Source: JBFGCT01 sp963825565 (lineage in GTDB: Bacteria > Actinomycetota > Acidimicrobiia > Acidimicrobiales > Ilumatobacteraceae). Taken from it: a stretch of 64,000 nucleotides of DNA. The notes beneath the pieces are model-generated. The model saw only the letters and a program-made list of their open reading frames with translations. It made no database searches and was not told the origin of the DNA. The stretch lies in contig CAWGTW010000008.1 of the NCBI GenBank assembly GCA_963825565.1, forward strand, positions 124,001 to 188,000, written 5' to 3'. This document shows, piece after piece, positions 50,212 through 58,439 of this stretch (position 1 is its first letter; each line of letters starts with the position of its first letter). The translations under genes were made by a program, and so were the position numbers.

Positions 50212-50676
50212 TTACACGATCTCCCAGCGGTTGGGGCGGTCGGCGTGGACGGTGATCGCGTCGGGTCGATTGGGGCAGATCGTCGCCCGGATCACGTATT
50301 GGTCTCCGGCGCTGGAGACTTCGGCGAGCGCGTATCCCTCGCTCGAATCCCTGACCCCGGTGCCGATCGAGTGCAACGAGGCGATCTCGAGTCCGGCCGC
50401 CTCGGCCTCGGCGCGCCAGAGGTTGACGAGCCCCTGGCGCAGCGACGGATCGTCGAGCAGATCGGCCCCGTCGAGGGTGAGCACGACGTTGCCGATGTGG
50501 ACCGGCTCGATCTTGTCCAGGTCGACCACGTCGCCGCCGAGCTCGCCGTCGAGCATCACGACCACGGGACCGTCGTCACCGGTCTCGCCGCCGACGAAGC
50601 CGTAGCGGACGAGTGGGTATCCGTCCTCGCCGGTGGTCGCGTACCGGATCCGGTCGCCGTGGTGGAACGACGTCAT
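50212..50676 (-). CDS. Hypothetical protein
   Basis: A 154-residue soluble protein without signal peptide or membrane helix. Features are an N-terminal beta-rich segment (FHHGDRIRYATTGEDGYPLV), a middle GGDVVDLDKIEPVHIGNVVL, and ATICPNRPDAITVHADRPNR at the end. Charge pattern and codon use are normal for the neighbours. I do not recognise the family. It is followed downstream by the repeat element. Confidence 0.6.
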   Translation of the reverse strand: MTSFHHGDRIRYATTGEDGYPLVRYGFVGGETGDDGPVVVMLDGELGGDVVDLDKIEPVHIGNVVLTLDGADLLDDPSLRQGLVNLWRAEAEAAGLEIASLHSIGTGVRDSSEGYALAEVSSAGDQYVIRATICPNRPDAITVHADRPNRWEIV

Positions 50677-50748
50677 CTCGACCTGCCCCCGACACTGGCG
50701 GCCGACGGCGTCATCGCGACGCGGCTCCTGCGAAGGTGGCCGGCCCGG

Positions 50749-51591
50749 TCATCGCAGACCGACTCCCGCGAACTCGGTGAGCACGGCGTCGGAGAGCTCC
50801 GGCCAACGTTGCAGCGCGGTCGAGCCCCACTCGTCGAACCGCCGGTCGGTCAAGGCGACGAGTCCCAGGCCGGCGTCGGGGTCGATCCACATCATCGTGC
50901 CGCTGCCACCGAAGTGCCCGAAGGACGCGGGGCTGTTGCGCGAACCGGTCCAGTGCGGGTGTTTGTCCCCACGCACCTCGAATCCCAATCCCCAGGGGGA
51001 CACCTCGAAGCGACCCACGCCCGGAACGATACCGCCCAGTGCGGGGTAGTGCGTGCGAACGGCGTCGCCGGCGGAAGCGGGGGAGAGCAGCGTGGGCGCG
51101 CACACCTCGGTCATGAACCGGGTGACGTCGCGCGTCGTGCTCCACATCGCGTAGGCGGGCGAGCCGCGCAGCACCGTTCCGGCCATGCCCAGCGGGTCGA
51201 GCACGCCGTGCCGGAGGTACTCGTCGAAGGTCATCTGCGCCTCGGCGGCGACGGCATCGGCGGCCAGCTCGATCCCGGTGTTGGAGTAGATCCGGGTCTG
51301 CTCGGGCGCAGCGATCGGCGTCCGCCCGTTGAACGGATACCCGCCGGCGTGGCTGAGGAGATGACGCAGGGTGCAGCCCGGTTGGCCGATCGGGGTGTCG
51401 AGCGACAGCAGGCCCTCCTCGACGGCGACGAGGATCGCCCAGGCCGCGATCGTCTTGGAGATCGACGCGAGGCGGAAGTGGCGGTCGAGGTCGCCGATCG
51501 AGTCGAGCACGGCACCGTCGCCGACCGCCGCCGCGGCAACGTTGGGCACCGGCCAGGACGCGGTCAGTTCGAGTGCTCGGGGCGACGTCAT
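50749..51591 (-). CDS. Serine hydrolase, beta-lactamase/class C-type
   Basis: A 280-residue protein of the beta-lactamase/transpeptidase-like family (PF00144 style). The active-site motif SxxK is in FRLASISKTIAAWAIL, a YxN motif in RIYSNTGIELAADAVAAEAQ, and the third motif HFGGSGTMMWIDPDAG near the C-terminus. There is no signal peptide, so it is probably cytoplasmic; carboxylesterase or peptidase activity is more likely than beta-lactam resistance. It is on the same strand as, and 13 bases downstream of, the DAHP synthase gene. Confidence 0.87.
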   Translation of the reverse strand: MTSPRALELTASWPVPNVAAAAVGDGAVLDSIGDLDRHFRLASISKTIAAWAILVAVEEGLLSLDTPIGQPGCTLRHLLSHAGGYPFNGRTPIAAPEQTRIYSNTGIELAADAVAAEAQMTFDEYLRHGVLDPLGMAGTVLRGSPAYAMWSTTRDVTRFMTEVCAPTLLSPASAGDAVRTHYPALGGIVPGVGRFEVSPWGLGFEVRGDKHPHWTGSRNSPASFGHFGGSGTMMWIDPDAGLGLVALTDRRFDEWGSTALQRWPELSDAVLTEFAGVGLR

Positions 51592-51604
51592 CTCCGTCGG
51601 CGGC

Positions 51605-52954
51605 TCAGGTGAACTCGCGGATCAACTCCGCCACGCGGAACGCGAGGTCGACGCTCTGGCGGGCGTTGAGACGCGGGTCGCAGACCGTCTCGTAGCGGAA
51701 ATCGAGGTCGGAGACGTCGTCGCCGCCGCCGAGGCACTCGGTGACGTTCTCCCCGGTCAGCTCGATGTGTATGCCGCCCGGCCACGTCCCCTCGGCGCGG
51801 TGGGCGCGTACGAATCCACCGATCTCGCGCACGATGTCGTCGAAGTGGCGGGTCTTGACGCCGCTCGCCGCAGCGAACGTGTTGCCGTGCATCGGGTCGC
51901 AGGCCCACACGACCGGGTGGCCGGCGTCGCTCACCGCGCGCAGTAGCGGGCGCAAGCCGTCCTCGATCTTGTCGGCGCCCATCCGCGAGATCAGCGTCAG
52001 CCGCCCGGGAATGCGCGATGGGTTGAGCACCTCGCACAGTTCGAGGAGGTAGTCGGCGCCGGTCGTCGGCCCGACCTTGCAGCCGATCGGGTTGCCGACC
52101 CCGCGGAGGAACTCGATGTGCGCGCCGTCGAGCTCGCGCGTGCGCTCGCCGACCCACAGCATGTGTGCCGAGCAGTCGTACCAATGCCCGGTCAGGGAGT
52201 CCTTGCGGGTGAGCGCCTCCTCGTAGCCGAGGATCAGCGCCTCGTGGCAGGTGTAGACGTCGACCTCGGACAGGTTGGCGTTCGACTCGGTCTCGATGCC
52301 ACAGGCGCGCATGAACGCCAGTGCCCGGTCGATCTCGGCGGCCAGCGCCTCGTAGCGCTGCCCGGCCGGGCTCGACGTGACGAATTCCTGGGTCCACGAG
52401 TGGACGCGGGAGAGGTCGGCGAAACCGCCCTTGGTGAACGCCCGCAGGAGGTTGAGTGTGGAGGCCGACTGGTGGTAGGCCTGGACCAGGCGCTCGGGGT
52501 TCGGCACGCGGGCGGCCTCCGAGGCGGTCGGGTCGTTGACGATGTGGCCGCGGAACGAGGGGAGGTCGAGGTCGCCGACCCGCTCGGTGTCCGCCGACCG
52601 GGGCTTGGCGAACTGCCCGGCGATCCGGCCGACCTTCACGACCGGGACCCCGATCGAGTAGGTGAGGACGACCGCCATCTGGAGGATGACCCGCAGCTTC
52701 TCGCGGATGTTGTCGGCGGAGAAGTCCTCGAAGGTCTCCGCGCAGTCGCCCGCCTGGAGCAGGAAGGCGTTGCCGGCCGCGACCCGGGCGAGTTCGGACT
52801 GCAGCGATCGCGCCTCGCCGGCGAAGACGAGCGGGGGCATGGCGGCGACGGTCTTGAGGGCCTGGTCGAGTGCGCTCAGGTCGGGCCACTGCGGCTGTTG
52901 GCCGGCCGGCCGGTCCTGCCACGACGAAGGTTCCCAACCAGCGGTGTTCGGCAT
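51605..52954 (-). CDS. aroG: 3-deoxy-7-phosphoheptulonate synthase, class II
   Basis: A 449-residue class II DAHP synthase, first enzyme of the shikimate pathway. ALDQALKTVAAMPPLVFAGE, FLLQAGDCAETFEDFSADNI, VVKVGRIAGQFAKPRS, LNLLRAFTKGGFADL, SAHMLWVGERTRELDGAHIE, GNPIGCKVGPTTGADYLLEL and PVVWACDPMHGNTF match the family, with the metal-site Cys in the QAGDCAE motif. Full length. Chorismate, its end product, is used by the AroQ mutase encoded at 22306. Same strand as the sigma factor gene upstream. Confidence 0.95.
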   Translation of the reverse strand: MPNTAGWEPSSWQDRPAGQQPQWPDLSALDQALKTVAAMPPLVFAGEARSLQSELARVAAGNAFLLQAGDCAETFEDFSADNIREKLRVILQMAVVLTYSIGVPVVKVGRIAGQFAKPRSADTERVGDLDLPSFRGHIVNDPTASEAARVPNPERLVQAYHQSASTLNLLRAFTKGGFADLSRVHSWTQEFVTSSPAGQRYEALAAEIDRALAFMRACGIETESNANLSEVDVYTCHEALILGYEEALTRKDSLTGHWYDCSAHMLWVGERTRELDGAHIEFLRGVGNPIGCKVGPTTGADYLLELCEVLNPSRIPGRLTLISRMGADKIEDGLRPLLRAVSDAGHPVVWACDPMHGNTFAAASGVKTRHFDDIVREIGGFVRAHRAEGTWPGGIHIELTGENVTECLGGGDDVSDLDFRYETVCDPRLNARQSVDLAFRVAELIREFT

Positions 52955-53085
52955 GACGTCCAGGCTACCGGCGCGACCCGGCAGGTCAGAGTGGGGTTCG
53001 GGGGTCCGAACGCGAAGGAGCGCCCCGGAAGATCCGACGCGCTCCTCTCATCGTTGAAGTTCGGCCGACGCAGCCAGACGGCAGC

Positions 53086-53913
53086 TCAGACGGCGAGAAT
53101 GCGCTCGGCGTCGTCGCGGAGGCCCGCGACGGCCCGGCTGACGAGGCGGCGGGCGGCCTCGGCGGTGACGCCGAGTTGCTCGCCGACCTCGCGGAAGCTC
53201 TTGCGCTCGCCGTCGACCAGCCCGAACCGGGCCTCGACCGCGAAACGCGCTCGCGCATCGAGCGTGCCGAGCAGCTCGTCGAGCAGATCGCTGTCGACCA
53301 GCGTCATCACGTGGTCCTCGGGGGTCCCGTCGCCGTTGGCCATCAGGTCGCCGAGGGTCGCGTCGCCATCGTCGCCAACCGTCTTGTCGAGGCTCACCGG
53401 CGTGGTCAGGCGGTGCAGCTCGGCGTTGGTCTGATCGAGCGTCTCGCCGTCACCCGACGCCTGGCGCAGCGCGGCGCGCAGGCTGGCGGAGCGATCGCCG
53501 GGGATGCGGATCAGGCTGGCCTTCTGGTCGAGGGCGCGCCCGATCGCCTGGCGGATCCAGAACGTGGCGTAGGTCGAGAACTTGAAGCCGCGGCGCCAGT
53601 CGAACTTGTCGACCGCGTGCTCCAGGCCGAGGTTGCCCTCCTGGATCAGGTCGAGCAGGTCCATACCCTGCGGCAGGGGGTAGCGACGGGCGATGCTCAC
53701 GACCAGGCGGAGGTTGGAGCGGATGAAGCGGTCCTTGGCCGCGGCGGCAGCGGCGACCTGCGCCTTGAGGGCGGCGGACTTCTTGCCGGCCTCGAGCTGC
53801 TCGGCAGCTTCGCGGCCGGCTTCGATCACACGCGACAGTTCGCGCTCGTCTTCGGCGGTGAGCAGGGCCACCTTGCCGATGTCGTTCAGGTACAGACCGA
53901 TGGAATCATTCAT
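53086..53913 (-). CDS. RNA polymerase sigma factor, sigma-70 family (SigB/RpoD-like, no region 1.1)
   Basis: A 275-residue sigma factor with region 1.2 (DSIGLYLNDIGKVALLTAED), region 2 (SNLRLVVSIARRYPLPQGMD, LLDLIQEGNLGLEHAVDKFD, FKFSTYATFWIRQAIGRALD), region 3 and region 4 (SFREVGEQLGVTAEAARRLV). There is no region 1.1, so it is a group 2 or 3 alternative or secondary primary sigma. Start ATG 53913; an upstream in-frame ATG at 53931 is possible. The 5' intergenic of about 280 bases to nadD on the other strand likely holds both promoters. Confidence 0.92.
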   Translation of the reverse strand: MNDSIGLYLNDIGKVALLTAEDERELSRVIEAGREAAEQLEAGKKSAALKAQVAAAAAAKDRFIRSNLRLVVSIARRYPLPQGMDLLDLIQEGNLGLEHAVDKFDWRRGFKFSTYATFWIRQAIGRALDQKASLIRIPGDRSASLRAALRQASGDGETLDQTNAELHRLTTPVSLDKTVGDDGDATLGDLMANGDGTPEDHVMTLVDSDLLDELLGTLDARARFAVEARFGLVDGERKSFREVGEQLGVTAEAARRLVSRAVAGLRDDAERILAV

Positions 53914-54195
53914 GATGCTTCGTACAACCATTCGTTGTCGTGGTAATTCCGGATGCCAGTTGTGCCATTCGGCACACACCGAAAGCAGCCGATGGATCGT
54001 TGACCCTGGTCAGGACAGTTCCTGGGCGGGTGAGCGGAGCGGCGGACGCTGACGGTGGCACGATCTCGTTGCGAAATCGCACGCGTTCCGGTAGTGGGGG
54101 GTATTCAGGGAACGATTCACAGTAACAGACGTGTCAAGCACCCACCGGGTCGGGTGGTCGAAAATTCCTCGTCGCCCCTCCTAGAGTGGTCCCTC

Positions 54196-54801
54196 GTGCC
54201 CGGAGCTGCTGGAACCATCCGTCGCGTCGGGCTGTTCGGCGGGACGTTCGACCCCCCGCACGTCGGCCATCTCGTGACGGCGGTGAACGTCCGCCATGCC
54301 CTCGACCTCGACCTCGTGGTGCTGATGGTCGCCAACGTCCCCTGGCAGAAGGAGGGGACCCGGCAGATCACGCCCGCCTCCGATCGGCTGGCGATGGTCG
54401 AAGCCGCCGTCGCCGATGTCCGCGGGCTCGTGCCGGGCCGGATCGAGATCGACCGCGGCGGGTACAGCTATACCGCCGACACGCTGGCGGCGCTGGCCGG
54501 CCAGTATCCGTCGGCCGACCTGTTCACGATCGTCGGCGACGATGCGGCCGCGGGGCTGCGGACGTGGGATCGGTACGACGAGGTCGTGGCGCAGTCCCGC
54601 CTCGTCGTCGTCGATCGCCCGGGTGAGCACGTCGACCTGCCCGACGACGTCGACTGGACGCGGGTCGAGGTGCCGCGCTTGGCCGTGTCGAGCACCGATC
54701 TGCGGACCCGCTTCTCCGACGGGCGGCCGCTCGACTACCTGGTGACCGAGCCCGTGCTGGCGTTGATCGCCCGCCGGGGGCTGTACGGGTGCGCGCCGTG
54801 A
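54196..54801 (+). CDS. nadD: Nicotinate-nucleotide adenylyltransferase
   Basis: A 201-residue enzyme transferring AMP to nicotinate mononucleotide in NAD synthesis. GTG 54196 begins PGAAGTIRRVGLFGGTFDPP, with the nucleotidyltransferase motif GxFGGTFDPPHVGHL; VPWQKEGTRQITPASDRLAM and YTADTLAALAG are typical, and the C-terminal SSTDLRTRFSDGRPLDYLV carries the ISSTxIR motif. Overlaps the next gene by GTGA; rsfS follows, as is common (nadD-rsfS). Confidence 0.95.
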   Translation: MPGAAGTIRRVGLFGGTFDPPHVGHLVTAVNVRHALDLDLVVLMVANVPWQKEGTRQITPASDRLAMVEAAVADVRGLVPGRIEIDRGGYSYTADTLAALAGQYPSADLFTIVGDDAAAGLRTWDRYDEVVAQSRLVVVDRPGEHVDLPDDVDWTRVEVPRLAVSSTDLRTRFSDGRPLDYLVTEPVLALIARRGLYGCAP

Positions 54802-56057
54802 CCGCCTCTCCGACCCGCCGCCGTCGGCGCACCGCATTCGGCGGCCTGCTGGCGATGGCGCTGATGATGGTGGCGGTGGCAGCGACGGCCGTCGGCGCGC
54901 TGACGCTGCGCGATTCGCAAGAGGGGGAGACGGTCGGTGTCGACGTGCGTCCGGTCGTCGCGTTCCCGGCCACCCCGAACCTGGCGCTCGCGGTGGCCGA
55001 CGACGAGGGGCGGCTGGCCTCGGTCGCTGTCGCGACGCTGCTGCCCGACGGGCGTGGAGGCAGCATCGTTACCGTCCCGGTCACCGCTGACGCGACGATC
55101 GGGCTCGGCCCGACCCGCCAGCCGATCAACACGGTGTTCTCCGCTGACGACCCGGAGGGGCTCGGAGCCGCCCTCGAGTCGCTGCTCTCGCTGACGATCG
55201 AGCGGGTCGAGGTCCTCGACCCGGAGCGGCTGACCGAGGTCGTCGCCCCGCTCGGCCTGGTCGACGTCGATCTCCCCGAGGACGTCGTCGACAGCGGTGC
55301 CGGCGGACCGGTCGCCGTGGTTCCGGCGGGAACGCAGACGCTGCGGACATCGCAGGTCGTCGATGCGCTGACCGCGATCGACGACTCGGTCGTCGCGTAC
55401 GACGACCACCCGACCAAGGTGGAGTTGTGGTCGGGGCTGGCGGGGAACGCGCCGCTCGGCTCGCCGACGTCGGGCGACGACGACGACGCGCAGGACGCGG
55501 TGCCGCTGACGGCCGACGAGTTCCTGTCCCGGCTGTGGTCGGGGCCGGTCCAGGTCAGGGACCTTGACATCGATCCGGGCGCGGTGGCGTTCGCCGAGAA
55601 CACCCTCGGGGTCGACGTGGTCATCCTCGACCGTCGCGACTCGCTGCTCGTGTTCACGCAGGTGTCGCCGGCCTTGGTCTCGACGCCGAACGAGGGGCTC
55701 ACGTTCCGAGTGGAGGTGGGGTACTCCGACGAGCAACTGAGCGGGGCCGGCGACGGATTGTCGTCACGGTCGCAGGTGTCGCGCACGCTCGTCGGCGAGC
55801 TGCTGTTCGTCCAGGCGAACGTCGTGTCGGTCGACGAGACCGCCTTGCCCGGCGGGGCGCCCGAGCGGACGAGAGTCGAGGTCGCCGATGCGCGCTACCT
55901 GCAGGAGATGACCGAGTTCGCCGCCCTCGCGTTCGGAGACGCCGACGTCGTGCTCGCGCCGACCCTGGTCGACGGGGTCGACGTGGTCGTGACGATCGGC
56001 ACGTCGTATCTCGATCTCAAGCAGCAGCGCTCAGGCGATACGGTCGAGTCCGAATGA
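54798..56057 (+). CDS. LCP-like (LytR-CpsA-Psr-related) membrane protein
   Basis: A 419-residue protein from GTG 54798, overlapping the nadD stop. A basic N-terminus and one transmembrane helix (about residues 12-37, GGLLAMALMMVAVAATAVGA) precede a large extracytoplasmic domain. The region ASVAVATLLPDGRGGSIVTV, INTVFSADDPEGLGAALESL and ERVEVLDPERLTEVVAPLGL resembles the LCP fold that ligates wall polymers to peptidoglycan, but the catalytic arginines cannot be located, so it is probably divergent or inactive. A Gly/Asp-rich SPTSGDDDDAQDAV loop and a C-terminal duplicated half follow. Its place between nadD and rsfS is unusual. Confidence 0.62.
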   Translation: MTASPTRRRRRTAFGGLLAMALMMVAVAATAVGALTLRDSQEGETVGVDVRPVVAFPATPNLALAVADDEGRLASVAVATLLPDGRGGSIVTVPVTADATIGLGPTRQPINTVFSADDPEGLGAALESLLSLTIERVEVLDPERLTEVVAPLGLVDVDLPEDVVDSGAGGPVAVVPAGTQTLRTSQVVDALTAIDDSVVAYDDHPTKVELWSGLAGNAPLGSPTSGDDDDAQDAVPLTADEFLSRLWSGPVQVRDLDIDPGAVAFAENTLGVDVVILDRRDSLLVFTQVSPALVSTPNEGLTFRVEVGYSDEQLSGAGDGLSSRSQVSRTLVGELLFVQANVVSVDETALPGGAPERTRVEVADARYLQEMTEFAALAFGDADVVLAPTLVDGVDVVVTIGTSYLDLKQQRSGDTVESE

Positions 56058-56070
56058 GTGACAGCTTCGC

Positions 56071-56478
56071 ATGAGTGAGCGCTTCGCAGCCGGGGCGGGC
56101 ACCGTCGACGACTCGGTCGACCTGGCGATCCTCGCCGCCCGTACCGCCGACGGCAAGAAGGCGACCGACATCGTGGTCCTCGACGTCGGCGACGTGCTGT
56201 CGATCACCGGCTACTTCGTTCTCGCCAGCGCGTCCAACCCCCGCCTGGTCCGCACGGTCGCCGATTCGATCGAGCAGGCGGCCAAGGACGACCTCGATCG
56301 CGCAGTGCTCCGCACCGAGGGCCTGCGCGAGCAGCAGTGGATCCTGCTCGACTACGGCGACGTCGTCGTCCACGTCTTCCACGACGACATGCGCGAGTTC
56401 TACGACATCGAGCGGCTGTACCGCGACGTCCCTTCGATCGGGTGGTCGCTTCCCGAGGTCTCCGACGGCACCGGCTGA
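56071..56478 (+). CDS. rsfS: Ribosome silencing factor RsfS
   Basis: A 135-residue RsfS/YbeB protein that binds ribosomal protein L14 and blocks subunit joining in starvation. Conserved KKATDIVVLDVGDVLSITGY, FVLASASNPRLVRTVADSIE, EGLREQQWILLDYGDVVVHV and FHDDMREFYDIERLYRD are all intact. Lies 13 bases after the LCP-like gene, last in the nadD operon. Confidence 0.94.
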   Translation: MSERFAAGAGTVDDSVDLAILAARTADGKKATDIVVLDVGDVLSITGYFVLASASNPRLVRTVADSIEQAAKDDLDRAVLRTEGLREQQWILLDYGDVVVHVFHDDMREFYDIERLYRDVPSIGWSLPEVSDGTG

Positions 56479-56573
56479 CCGGACCATCACCGCCGGCGAG
56501 CCGTTGTCGAGCAACGGTGGCCGCCGCCGTTGCGATGCCCGATCGCCCGACGGTAGCGTGACGCTCTTTGCGA

Positions 56574-56646
56574 GGGGCTATAGCTCAGTTGGTAGAGCGC
56601 TTCCATGGCATGGAAGAGGTCAGGAGTTCGATTCTCCTTAGCTCCA
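56574..56646 (+). tRNA. tRNA-Ala (GGC)
   Basis: Acceptor arm GGGGCTA/TAGCTCC (with one G-T pair), anticodon stem CTTCC/GGAAG around loop ATGGCAT (anticodon GGC) and T-arm AGGAG-TTCGATT-CTCCT fold normally. CCA is not encoded. Accessory DNA starts just downstream. Confidence 0.95.
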
Positions 56647-56651
56647 CTCGA

Positions 56652-56676
56652 AACCCCAGGTCACAGGCCCGGGGTT
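56652..56676 (+). terminator. Hairpin after tRNA-Ala
   Basis: AACCCC (56652-56657) pairs with GGGGTT (56671-56676) around a 13-base loop, 6 bases after the tRNA. It may end the tRNA transcript; no U-tract. Confidence 0.35.
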
Positions 56677-56854
56677 GTGTCGCGCCTGGGATCTCGCACT
56701 GGCCTGACACCTCAACTGACACCTTGCCGGTCGCCCACGGGTGTATCGGTGGTCGCATCACGCATCTGCAGTCACATCAGGGCATTCGCTGGTGCTGGCG
56801 TCGCTGCTGACATCGCAGCTAGGAGCGTCAGGACGGCGTGGCGGTCAACATCGC

Positions 56855-57418
56855 TCAGGGTCGCTCGGCGCGGTATCTCTTCGCCCTGAGCCGCTCAGTT
56901 GTTTCCTTCGAGAGCGACATGAGGTCCAGCGGGTCACGCCCGAGGAGATTGAATAGAGCGCCGTGCACAAGTCTGAACTCCATCGCCCCGGTCCAGGGTC
57001 GCAGATGCTTGGGTTTGGTGTTCTCGTAGCTCTGAAGCTTGCCCTCAATCTGTAACTCAGCGAACCGCTTTCGCTGGCGTTCGTTCATTGAGTCCCATAG
57101 TCGATGTTCTTCAGCATCTCGCTCGGCTTCCCCTCCACGGCGAAAGAAGTAGGCAACCTTGTCGATGTAGGGATCGCGCAGCACCTGCGCCTCGTTCTTA
57201 ATGGCGTTTGCAGCGTCCGGCGCCATGGTGATGGCGTCGCGTCCGAACTGCTGGATGAGCTTCGAGAGCCACGGCGGCATCGACGCACGATAATCGACTT
57301 TCAGCACGTGCGGGAACGAGATGCTCGGGCGGCGAACCGCGCCGGGAACCGGCCCTTTGATGTTCCAGACTTGCGCGCGCAGCTGGCTATCGGTGCCCTC
57401 GTCCCGCTCGGTCATCAT
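56855..57418 (-). CDS. Hypothetical protein of the accessory region
   Basis: A 187-residue soluble protein (ATG 57418, next in-frame ATG 57415). It begins MMTERDEGTDSQLRAQVWNI. Charged helical segments are present (HRLWDSMNERQRKRFAEL). A Trp-rich stretch follows (LRPWTGAMEFRLVHGALFNL), and the protein ends TTERLRAKRYRAERP. Composition is less GC-biased than neighbours outside the island, suggesting transfer. I recognise no family. It is 12 bases from, and divergent to, the winged-helix gene remnant. Confidence 0.6.
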   Translation of the reverse strand: MMTERDEGTDSQLRAQVWNIKGPVPGAVRRPSISFPHVLKVDYRASMPPWLSKLIQQFGRDAITMAPDAANAIKNEAQVLRDPYIDKVAYFFRRGGEAERDAEEHRLWDSMNERQRKRFAELQIEGKLQSYENTKPKHLRPWTGAMEFRLVHGALFNLLGRDPLDLMSLSKETTERLRAKRYRAERP

Positions 57419-57430
57419 GGACCCGTGGGA

Positions 57431-58252
57431 ATGCGACGCATCACGGTCGGCGAACGACGCGCTCGGCTGGCGCGCCGCCATCGTCTTGTCCCCGCGACAC
57501 GAACCGATGATGTCGCGGCGATCGCGGATTCGGTCGTGGCGCTGCATTCCTCGGATCCGGTGTCGGTGTTCCTCTCGGCGCTGGCCCGGATGCGCCACCC
57601 GTCGATCGCGGCGGTGGAGGCCGCGCTCTATGAGGCCCGTAGCGTGATCCGGTTCCACGCGATGCGGCGCACCCTGCGGGGTCGCTACGCCATCGGTGGC
57701 GCGGACGGCCCACGCATCAGCGACGACGAAGCTCTTGGGGCCTGAGCACCGCAGGTTCGTGAAGCTGCTCGCCGACAACGGCATCTCCGACCACGGAGAC
57801 GATTGGATCGTGTCGGCGAAGGAGCAGGTTCTGGCTGCGCTGCACCGCGTGGGTGAGGCGTCGACGCGTCAGCTCGGCGAGGCCGTGCCCGCCTTGCGGC
57901 AACCGATCGAGCTGTCTCCGGGCAAGCCGCATGCTGCGACCCAGCACCCGGCCTCGATCCGACGACGATGGGATGGAAGGAGCGGAGCTGGTACCTCGAC
58001 GCTGGGGTCGCGTCGCACGTCGTCGACCGCAACGGCAACGCCGGACCCACGATCTGGGTCGAGGGACGCGTCGTGGGCAGTTGGGTCCAACGCAAGGACG
58101 GCAACATCGCGCTCGGGTGGCTGACCGACGTGCACCCGGTTCGCCGTGCTCAGGTCGAGGCGACCGCGCGCGTGCTGGAGCACCAGTTGGGCGACACCCG
58201 CTTCACGATGCGGTTCCCCGCTCCGATCCGAGCCGAGCTGCTCTCGTCCTGA
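57431..58252 (+). pseudogene. Decayed winged-helix DNA-binding domain protein
   Basis: Three pieces in different frames match one family of about 380-400 residues: the N-terminal MRRITVGERRARLARRHRLV with LHSSDPVSVFLSALARM (57431 to about 57690), a middle EHRRFVKLLADNGISDHGDD with ELSPGKPHAATQH (about 57730 to 57945), and a C-terminal WKERSWYLDAGVASHVVDRN with GRVVGSWVQRKDGNIALGWL (57968 to 58252). The missing lengths between pieces show internal deletions plus frameshifts, unlike the single-base breaks elsewhere. This is a real pseudogene. Confidence 0.75.
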
Positions 58253-58439
58253 ACGCTCTCGGACTCCAGACCCACGGTCGGCGGGAGTGTCACGATGGGG
58301 ATGCCACCTGATCCCACCGGCTGCAGGAACTCGGTCGACTCTGCCTTTGTGCGGGCGTCCTTGACCCGGCGCTCTGGGGCACCTCAGGGCACGTCATCGT
58401 GTAGGCGTTCAGGGACACGCCGCGTGCCGACGGGATTAG

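Noticed and set aside
50096..50605. ORF starting in the palindromic repeats
   Set aside because: Its start lies in the duplicated palindrome and it overlaps the more convincing minus-strand gene at 50212-50676.
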